From Palsa-504 sp963744575 (GTDB taxonomy: Bacteria; Actinomycetota; Actinomycetes; Streptosporangiales; Streptosporangiaceae), in assembly GCA_963744575.1 (NCBI GenBank), contig CAVUUF010000023.1, positions 62,001 through 126,000 of the forward strand: a stretch of DNA of 64,000 nucleotides, given 5' to 3'. Each line of letters starts with the position of its first letter. The first letter of the stretch is position 1. Of the stretch, positions 24,653-30,675 are shown piece after piece. Under the pieces are notes generated by a model. The model did no database searches. It saw only the letters and a program-made list of their open reading frames with translations, and was not told the DNA's origin. Made by a program: the position numbers and the translations under genes.

Positions 24653-25657
24653 TCACCCGCCCGCCAGCACCGGCTGCACCTTCTGCAGCAGGTCCTCGAG
24701 GTCGGGCGAGAGCCCGATGCCGACGTCATTCAGCTTGCGCCGCAGCTGCTGGAAGAACAGCAGCCGCACCTCGTCGTCGGTCCAGCCCAGCGGCTCGTAG
24801 TAGATCCGGCGGCTGACCACGCCGGACAGGGACAGGATCGTGCGCAGGGTGTCGTGGATCTCGGTGATCATCGTCGGGTCCTTGCGCACCGCGTCCTGCA
24901 GGTACCGCATGCCGCCCTGCACGTGCCGCGACTCGTCGCGGCAGGTCGCGGTGAAGCCGGTGTAGTAGGCGGGCAGGAACCCGCGCCAGCGGGCGTAGGA
25001 CAGCGTCACCTTCATCACCGACAGGGCGAGCACCCCTTCGATCCACAGGAAGTAGTTCGTGCCGTAGCGCACCCGGGCCCGCTCGTCGTGGGGATGGAGC
25101 CGCAACTCGTCCGCCTGGTACGCCAGCAGCCCGAACGGCGCGACGAACGTCTCCGACACCCACGGGAACGACGCGTCCAGCACGGCCATGATGTCGTCGC
25201 CGTGGAGCCCGACGACCTCGCGGTAGAATCGGTCGAAGAAGACCGTGTGCCGGGCCTCGTCCTCGATCTGCGCGGCGATGTGCAGCTTCTCCTCCTCGCT
25301 GGCGCCGATCATGAAAACTGGCAGCTCGATCTCGACCTGCCGCTCGCCGTGATGGAACCCGGAGGCGATGGCGATGAACGACTCCCGTTCGGCCTCGGTC
25401 ATCTTCTCCTGCCAGTCCACCTTGTCCTGGCTGAAGTCCAGCTCGTAGACGTCCCACCGCTGCTTGAGGTACTTGCGGTACAAGGTGGTGAAGTCCGGCA
25501 GCGACTTCAGGTCCTTGTGGACGTACTCGATGACGTCGTCGATATCGACCTGGAGCACCTCGTCGAGGACGGAGTCCTCGATCTCGCGCACCTGCTCCTC
25601 GCTCAGCGCGCGGGGGCCTTCCCGGAGTACCGCCGTGGGACTCTTGCGTTCGGTCAT
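24653..25657 (-). CDS. R2-like carboxylate-bridged dimetal protein
   Basis: The 334-residue protein has the ferritin-like fold of ribonucleotide reductase R2 and R2-like oxidases. Six metal ligands can be placed: Glu105 (HGERQ), Glu134 and His137 (DEARH), Glu207 (WIEGV), Glu242 and His245 (DESRH). It could be a diiron or Mn/Fe enzyme. No ribonucleotide reductase large subunit lies nearby, and its partners are an SCP2-like protein and acyl-CoA catabolic enzymes. An R2lox-type oxidase or hydroxylase acting on a lipid substrate therefore fits better than deoxynucleotide synthesis. Operator d lies 30 bp upstream. Start at ATG 25657, family-like length. Confidence 0.8.
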   Translation of the reverse strand: MTERKSPTAVLREGPRALSEEQVREIEDSVLDEVLQVDIDDVIEYVHKDLKSLPDFTTLYRKYLKQRWDVYELDFSQDKVDWQEKMTEAERESFIAIASGFHHGERQVEIELPVFMIGASEEEKLHIAAQIEDEARHTVFFDRFYREVVGLHGDDIMAVLDASFPWVSETFVAPFGLLAYQADELRLHPHDERARVRYGTNYFLWIEGVLALSVMKVTLSYARWRGFLPAYYTGFTATCRDESRHVQGGMRYLQDAVRKDPTMITEIHDTLRTILSLSGVVSRRIYYEPLGWTDDEVRLLFFQQLRRKLNDVGIGLSPDLEDLLQKVQPVLAGG

Positions 25658-25686
25658 GCTGGGCCCCCTCGCCGCCGTAGCGAATA

Positions 25687-25703
25687 CTAGAAAGTAATTC
25701 TGT
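25687..25703. promoter_or_regulatory. Regulon operator d, CTAGAA-AGTAA-TTCTGT
   Basis: Left half perfect, right half TTCTGT. It shares ATACTAGAA with operator c, including the -10-like TAGTAT on the minus strand. It lies 30 bp upstream of the R2-like gene. Confidence 0.65.
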
Positions 25704-25796
25704 AGCCCATTCGACCCGGTTCCGCCCCGGCCGTCAAGATCGGCCCAGTCGGCCCGGCGACCTCGCCGGTGGTCCTGGCGTACCGAGACCTCACGA

Positions 25797-26987
25797 TCAA
25801 TTTCCCGAACGGCCCCGGTTCCTGCCCCGGCCAGCCGGCCCGGGTAACGCGCGCCGCCCGAGGACCAGCACGCCGGAGGTGGCGAACATGCCGCCGTTGC
25901 CGAGGATGACGCTGATCTGCGGCTCGCCGACCTGGGCGGCGGCCTCGCCGCGCAGCTGGCGGACGCCTTCCTGGATGGCGAACATCCCGTACATCCCGGT
26001 GTGGGTGTAGGAGAGCCCGCCGCCGTTGGTGTTGAGCGGGAGGGAGCCACCAGGTTCGGTGTTCCCGTCCGCGATGAACGGCCCGGCCTCGCCCTTGCCG
26101 ACGAAGCCGAGGGCCTCGAGTCCGTAGATGGGCACGTGGGCGAACGCGTCGTAGATCATCAGGTGGTCGACGTCGGAGGTGCCGATGCCCGCCTCGGCGA
26201 AGGCCGCCCGCCCGGCCAGCCGGAACGCCCGGGATTCGGTGAAGTCCGCCATCTGCGAGATCATCGGCGTCTCGGACGACTCTCCGGTGCCCAGGATATG
26301 CACGGCGGGTTTGGGGAACTCCGCGGCCCGCTCCGCCGAGGCGATCACCAGCGCGCCGCCCCCGTCGGTGACCAGGCAGCATTCCAGCAGGTGGAAGGGG
26401 TAGGCGACGATCCGGGAGGCCAGCACGTCCTCGACCGTGATCGGGTCGCGGTAGGCCGCGCGCGGGTTCTTCGCCGCCCAGCGCCGCTGGGCCACGGCCA
26501 CGTAGGCCAGCTGCTCGTGAGTGAGCTCGTACTGCTTCATGTAGCGCAGTACCGGGATGGTGAAGGTGGTGGTCGGGCCGAACGTCCCGTACGGCGCCTC
26601 GAACTGGCCCGGCGGGGACGAGGCCGCCAGCCGGAACGGGGCCGCGCCCACCCGGGATCGCCCCGATTCCCCGTGCGTGATCAGAACCGTCCGGGCGTAG
26701 CCCGCGCGGATCGCGGCGACCGCGTGCCGCACGTGCAGCAGGAAGGAGGTGCCGCCGACGCCGGTGCCGTCGATCCAGTCCGGCGTGATGCCCAGCGCGT
26801 GCGCCACCTGGACCGGGCCGGGCGCGGCGACCGTCGCGATGCCGTCGATGTCGCGCAACGACAGGCCCGCGTCGGCGACCGCGTTCAGCGCGCCCTCCAC
26901 GTGCAGCTGCAGCGTGGAATGGTCCGGCAGCTTGCCGACCCGGTCGGTCTCGGCCGCGCCCGCGATGATGACGCCCGGGCTGCTCAT
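25797..26987 (-). CDS. Thiolase-fold protein, Ltp2-like (probable retro-aldolase)
   Basis: The 396-residue protein has the SCPx/thiolase fold, with GAAETDRVG at the start, a central MIYDAFAHVPIYGLEALGF, and LPLNTNGGGLSYTHTGMYG and a C-terminal ILGNGGMFATSGVLVL. In true thiolases a nucleophilic Cys lies in the segment matching GTGVGGTSFLLHV; here no Cys is present. The gene is also coupled to a DUF35 protein (its start overlaps that gene's stop). Both traits match Ltp2-type aldolases of steroid side-chain degradation, which need a DUF35 partner and cleave a beta-hydroxyacyl-CoA without a thiolase Cys. A tail of about 18 Gly/Arg/Pro-rich residues follows conserved sequence. Confidence 0.8.
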   Translation of the reverse strand: MSSPGVIIAGAAETDRVGKLPDHSTLQLHVEGALNAVADAGLSLRDIDGIATVAAPGPVQVAHALGITPDWIDGTGVGGTSFLLHVRHAVAAIRAGYARTVLITHGESGRSRVGAAPFRLAASSPPGQFEAPYGTFGPTTTFTIPVLRYMKQYELTHEQLAYVAVAQRRWAAKNPRAAYRDPITVEDVLASRIVAYPFHLLECCLVTDGGGALVIASAERAAEFPKPAVHILGTGESSETPMISQMADFTESRAFRLAGRAAFAEAGIGTSDVDHLMIYDAFAHVPIYGLEALGFVGKGEAGPFIADGNTEPGGSLPLNTNGGGLSYTHTGMYGMFAIQEGVRQLRGEAAAQVGEPQISVILGNGGMFATSGVLVLGRRALPGPAGRGRNRGRSGN

Positions 26988-27403
26988 CGTGCCTCCCCGG
27001 GGCCGGAGGGCCCGAACACGGGCAGGCTGACATCGCCCCGCCGCTCGAACCTGACCTGTAGCGGCATGTCCAGCTCCAGCGCCTCCGGCGTGGCCGGCAG
27101 ACCGACGATGTTGGTCATCATCCGCGGTCCCTCCGCGAGCTGCACCACGGCGATCGCGTAGGGTCCGTCGCCCTCGAAGCCCGGGGCCGGGCGGTGATTG
27201 ATCACGTAGGAGTACAGGGTGGCCCGGCCGCTGGCGGTGAACCATTCGACGTTTCGCGAGCCGCACGCCGGGCACACCGGGCGCGGGTAGAAGTAGGGCC
27301 CGCCGCAGTCGGCGCACCGCTGGATGCGCAGCATCCTCTCGGCGCAGCCGTCCCAGAACGGCTGTGTCTCCGGCGTCGGCACCGGGACCGGCTTGGCGGT
27401 CAT
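26984..27403 (-). CDS. DUF35 / OB-fold zinc-ribbon partner of the thiolase-fold protein
   Basis: The 139-residue protein has an N-terminal helix (PFWDGCAERMLRIQRC), a rubredoxin-like zinc ribbon with two CxxC pairs (CADCGGPYFYPRPVCPACG), and an OB-fold that includes GRATLYSYVINHRPAPGF. DUF35 proteins associate with thiolase-like enzymes or aldolases; ChsH2 in mycobacterial cholesterol degradation carries such a domain and supports Ltp2. Its ATG is 88 bp from operator e, and its stop overlaps the start of the thiolase-fold gene, so the two are made together. Confidence 0.88.
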   Translation of the reverse strand: MTAKPVPVPTPETQPFWDGCAERMLRIQRCADCGGPYFYPRPVCPACGSRNVEWFTASGRATLYSYVINHRPAPGFEGDGPYAIAVVQLAEGPRMMTNIVGLPATPEALELDMPLQVRFERRGDVSLPVFGPSGPGEAR

Positions 27404-27490
27404 CCGCGCATCCCCGCCAGCCCCGTCCCGGTCGCGGTCCGTCCAGCCCGCCGTGCCATGACCTCACCGGCCTTCCCGCCCGCTCCATTA

Positions 27491-27507
27491 CCAGAATGAT
27501 TTTCTGG
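27491..27507. promoter_or_regulatory. Regulon operator e, CCAGAA-TGATT-TTCTGG
   Basis: Perfect 6+5+6 palindrome in the divergent spacer between the DUF35 gene and the TetR gene at 27626. Its position suggests that the TetR protein controls the DUF35-aldolase pair and possibly itself. Confidence 0.75.
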
Positions 27508-27625
27508 AATCAGCTTCAAAGCTAGCGGGTATGCCTGTCAAGAGGCGCCCCCGCCGCAGCGCGCCGTGCTGACGGTACCGGAGAATGTACAGTAACCGCG
27601 AGGTGAGACGGATCGGTGAAGGCCC

Positions 27626-28276
27626 GTGACTAGGCAGCTGAAGGAGGGCCCCGCGAGCGGCGCCTGGCAGTGGAGCCGCACCGCGCAGACCCAGCGCGCG
27701 CTGCTCGACGCGGCCCGGCAGGTATTCACCGAGCGCGGCTTCTCCGACGCGAGCATCGCCGACATCGTGGACCGGGCCGGATCCAGCGTGGGCAGCTTGT
27801 ACCACCACTTCGGCGGCAAGAGCGAGCTCTTCATCGCCCTCTGGCAAGAGCACCAGCTCGCGCACGAGGAAGCCGCGAGCAAGGCGGTGGCCGAGGCCAG
27901 AAAGAAGGACGTGACAGACCCGGGGCAGCTGTTCGAGACCGGAGCGCGCGCCTTCCTGCACGGCAGCTGGGAGCGGCGGGATCTGGCGCTGCTGTTCTCC
28001 TCCGGTGACGCGCCGCCCGGATTCGAGGTCATCCGGCGCCAGCGGGGCCGCGAATGGATCAGCCAGAACGACTCGCTGCTGCACCTGACCGACGCGCCGG
28101 TGGACCGGCTGTACGCCGCGGTCCTCACCGCGCTGATCGGTGAAGGCGCCTACGAGGTCGCGGCGTGCAAGAGCCGCCGTCAGGCCGAGCGGATCATCGA
28201 CGCGGTGATCGGGTACGCGCGGCGGCTGATGACCGGGGGACCCGGCCCGGCCGACGACGAGCCGCCGCGCGAGTAG
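27626..28276 (+). CDS. TetR family regulator, candidate master of the catabolic regulon
   Basis: The 216-residue TetR has an N-terminal helix-turn-helix with RALLDAARQVFTERGF, IADIVDRAGSSVGSLYHHF and GGKSELF. The C-terminal ligand domain (AFLHGSWERRDLALLFSSGD) is not diagnostic. The GTG start is preceded by GGTGAAGG. It is divergent from the DUF35-aldolase pair, with operator e between. It is the only regulator inside the 15.8-28.3 kb island, so it is the natural candidate to bind all six CYAGAA-N5-TTCTRG sites. The ligand would be a pathway acyl-CoA or steroid-like metabolite (inference). Confidence 0.85.
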   Translation: MTRQLKEGPASGAWQWSRTAQTQRALLDAARQVFTERGFSDASIADIVDRAGSSVGSLYHHFGGKSELFIALWQEHQLAHEEAASKAVAEARKKDVTDPGQLFETGARAFLHGSWERRDLALLFSSGDAPPGFEVIRRQRGREWISQNDSLLHLTDAPVDRLYAAVLTALIGEGAYEVAACKSRRQAERIIDAVIGYARRLMTGGPGPADDEPPRE

Positions 28277-28331
28277 GCCGCGCACTCACTGCCGCGGGTC
28301 CGGGGCCACGCCGCGGGGCGCGGGCGGGGGG

Positions 28332-28895
28332 TCAGGCGTTCTTGACCGCGGAGACCTCGAACTCCAGGACGACCTTGTCGCTGACCAGCACGCCGCCGGT
28401 CTCCAGCGGCGCGTTCCAGGTGATGCCGTAGTCCTTGCGGCTGATGCTGACCGAGCCCTCGAACCCGACCCGCAGGTTGCCGAACGGGTCCTTCGCGGCG
28501 CCCTCGAAGGTGAACGGGATCGTGATCGGGTGGGTCACGTCCTTGATGGTCAGGTCGCCGGCGACCTCGAACGTGCTGTCGTCGAGCTGGCGGACACCGG
28601 TCGAGGCGAAGGTGATCTGCGGGTAGTCCTGCATGGCGAGGAAGTCGTTGCTGCGCAGGTGCTCGTCGCGCTGGGCGTTCCGGGTATCGATGCTGGCGGC
28701 GTTGATCGTCACCTGCACGCTGGAGTTAGCCGGGTTGGTGCCGTCGAGCGTGGCCGTGCCCTCGAACTCGTTGAACGCGCCGCGCACCTTGGTGACCATG
28801 GCGTGGCGGGCGACGAAGCCGATCCGGGTGTGCGCCGGGTCAAGGGTGTAGGTGCCGGTCAGTTCGGTGAAGGCCGGGGCAATGCTGGTGGTCAT
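28332..28895 (-). CDS. YceI family protein
   Basis: The 187-residue protein has the YceI lipocalin-like barrel: YTLDPAHTRIGFVARHAMVTKVRG, then INAASIDTRNAQRDEHLRSNDFL and ITIKDVTHPITIPF-like strands, ending VGFEGSVSISRKDYGITWN (regions). YceI proteins bind isoprenoid chains in a hydrophobic tunnel. No signal peptide is visible, so this one is cytoplasmic. The ATG at 28895 is set by homology. It is divergent from a MarR gene, and the spacer contains a strong inverted repeat, so it is probably repressed by that MarR protein, as in many actinomycete YceI-MarR pairs. Confidence 0.92.
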   Translation of the reverse strand: MTTSIAPAFTELTGTYTLDPAHTRIGFVARHAMVTKVRGAFNEFEGTATLDGTNPANSSVQVTINAASIDTRNAQRDEHLRSNDFLAMQDYPQITFASTGVRQLDDSTFEVAGDLTIKDVTHPITIPFTFEGAAKDPFGNLRVGFEGSVSISRKDYGITWNAPLETGGVLVSDKVVLEFEVSAVKNA

Positions 28896-28923
28896 CGAGG
28901 CTCCTCGAGGTCCGTTAGGTCTG

Positions 28924-28954
28924 TGACGTGTCATCTAACTTATATGACTCGTCA
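28924..28954. promoter_or_regulatory. MarR operator between yceI-like and marR-like genes
   Basis: Arms TGACGTGTCAT (28924-28934) and ATGACTCGTCA (28944-28954) form an inverted repeat matching at 10 of 11 positions with a 9-bp spacer. Each arm is itself nearly palindromic. It lies in the 84-bp divergent spacer between the two starts. Confidence 0.75.
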
Positions 28955-28979
28955 TTAATTCCCGGGTATCCTGGCGGAC

Positions 28980-29450
28980 ATGAGCCGTTGGCTGACCGCG
29001 GAGGAGCAGCGGGCGTGGCGCGGGCTGCTGCGGATGACCTCGCAGCTGAACGCCCGGATGAACCGGCAGCTGCAGGACGAGTACGGGATATCGCTGGCGG
29101 ACTACGACGTGCTGGTCGTGCTCAGCGAGGCCCCGGCGGCCCGGCTGCGGGTCTTCGAGATCGCCGACGCGCTGGCCTGGGAGCAGAGCCGCGTCTCGCA
29201 CCAGCTCGCCCGGATGCAGCGACGCGGCCTGATCGCCCGGGAGGAGTGCCAGGCCGACGCCCGGGGCGCGTTCGTGGTCCTCAGCGAGGCGGGCCGCGCC
29301 GCCATCGAACGCGCAGCGCCGGCCCATGTCGAGACGGTGCGGCAACTGGTCTTCGACGGGCTCAGCCGCGACCAGGTCACCGCGCTGACCCAGGTCACCA
29401 CGCACATCCTGGACCGCCTGGGCGAGACCCAGCCGGCCCGCCGAGGCTGA
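28980..29450 (+). CDS. MarR family regulator
   Basis: The 156-residue winged-helix protein shows the MarR pattern: ISLADYDVLVVLSEAP, RLRVFEIADALAWEQSRVSHQLARM (the recognition helix region) and RRGLIAREECQADARGAFVVLSEAG for the wing. It probably represses itself and the divergent yceI-like gene through the inverted repeat at 28924-28954. Its inducing ligand is unknown; MarR proteins paired with YceI often respond to aromatic or oxidative stress. Confidence 0.9.
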   Translation: MSRWLTAEEQRAWRGLLRMTSQLNARMNRQLQDEYGISLADYDVLVVLSEAPAARLRVFEIADALAWEQSRVSHQLARMQRRGLIAREECQADARGAFVVLSEAGRAAIERAAPAHVETVRQLVFDGLSRDQVTALTQVTTHILDRLGETQPARRG

Positions 29451-29483
29451 GCCCAGCCGATGGCCTGCTCGGCCAGCGGGGCA

Positions 29484-29720
29484 ACCGGCCAGCGTGACGG
29501 CATCGGCCGGGGTGAGCGGCGCGGGCGCGATCGCGTCGGCCTCGCGGAGGAACTGCCCGGTCTCGGCGCGCCAGGCCTGCTGGCCTTCCTCGCTCTCGTC
29601 CGGCACCAGGTCGTCGTACCCGGGGATGCCGTACATGGTGGCGGCGAACGGGTTTTCCTCCAGCCAGCGCCGGTGGAAACGGTCGGCCAGGTCGGGTACC
29701 GAGATCATGCCGTCGATCAT
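29484..29720 (-). pseudogene. DUF885 protein, N-terminal remnant
   Basis: The first 79 residues (MIDGMISVPDLADRFHRRWL, NPFAATMYGIPGYDD, DESEEGQQAWRAE) match the N-terminus of DUF885 proteins, which are normally near 550-600 residues. After DAVTLAG the frame reads into unrelated sequence that is antisense to the end of the MarR gene. The rest has been deleted, with the junction at about 29480. The start ATG is intact. Confidence 0.6.
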
Positions 29721-29742
29721 GCGGAGACTCTAGCGGCACCGG

Positions 29743-30675
29743 TCAACCGTGGCTCCGGCCACAGGCAATGTTCGTCTCCGCGGCGACCCGGCTGAGGAGG
29801 CCGGCGGTGTGCGCCGCCCGCCGGGCCCACCAGGCCTGGACGACGTCGCCGGGCGGGGCGGCGGTCCGGCGGCTCCACCGGGCCGCCTCCCCGGCCAGCC
29901 AGCCCAGCGTCCCGGCCGGTTCCTGGTCGAGCAGGGCGCGCAGGGTGAAACGCCGCTCGCCGATCCGGTGGCCCGCGCCCACCCTGTCCGCCGCGGCGGC
30001 CAGGCTCCGGCGGGTGAGGATGAAGCCGCACCTGGCCGGGGTGGTGAGCAGGTCCGGCAGGTCGCCGGGGCCGGGAGTACCGCCGGGCGGCGGCGGCGCG
30101 GCCCGCAGGGTCAGCGGCAGCCAGCCGCCGGGGTGCGCGCCGCGCTCGGCCCGCAGCGCGTGGGCGGCCAGCCGCGCCCACCGGGTCAGCGCGGGCGCCG
30201 CGAGGTCGCCGACGGCGTCCAGGTAGCCGGGCAGCCACGGCCACAGGTGCTCCCACAGCAGCGCCCGGCGGATCTGGGCGAGCGCGCCGGCGGTCCGCGC
30301 CGTGCGGGTGTCGCCGGCCGCCTCACCCAGCGCGGCGTACAGGCTGAGCAGGCTGGTCAGGTGGTCCGGTTCGGCGGGCGGCGCGACTCCGATGGCCCGC
30401 CAGAACCCGGCGGCCCGGTCGGCCGCCTCGCCGCCGAGGCCGCCCTCGGCGCCGAGGTACACCGCGGCGTGGGGCGGGCAGTTGAGCACGAACACCTCGG
30501 TATGTTCGGCGTTGCCCGGCCCCGCCCAGCCAAAGGCGGCGCACGCGGTGCGGGCACTGGCCGGATCGCCGGCCACGGCGCCCAGGGCCCGGATCAGCTC
30601 CCACCGGCCCGCGCCGCCCGCTTCGGCCGCGCCGGTCACGTCCGCGCTGCCGGTCACGTCCGCCCCGTCCGTCAT
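29743..30675 (-). CDS. TorD-like molybdoenzyme maturation chaperone
   Basis: The 310-residue all-helical protein matches TorD/DmsD-family chaperones in its central part: DHLTSLLSLYAALGEA, LLWEHLWPWLPGYLDAV and YxxLA-like packing. TorD proteins bind their molybdoenzyme while the cofactor is inserted. Its ATG overlaps the stop of the molybdopterin subunit gene (ATGA), so the two are coupled and this is almost certainly its dedicated chaperone. The N-terminal 25 residues repeat DVTGSADVTGAA and look unstructured. Confidence 0.8.
   Translation of the reverse strand: MTDGADVTGSADVTGAAEAGGAGRWELIRALGAVAGDPASARTACAAFGWAGPGNAEHTEVFVLNCPPHAAVYLGAEGGLGGEAADRAAGFWRAIGVAPPAEPDHLTSLLSLYAALGEAAGDTRTARTAGALAQIRRALLWEHLWPWLPGYLDAVGDLAAPALTRWARLAAHALRAERGAHPGGWLPLTLRAAPPPPGGTPGPGDLPDLLTTPARCGFILTRRSLAAAADRVGAGHRIGERRFTLRALLDQEPAGTLGWLAGEAARWSRRTAAPPGDVVQAWWARRAAHTAGLLSRVAAETNIACGRSHG

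Noticed and set aside
24653..25657. Ribonucleotide reductase beta subunit (nrdB)
   Set aside because: The metal ligands fit, but there is no nrdA or nrdI nearby and the operator and neighbours tie it to lipid catabolism.
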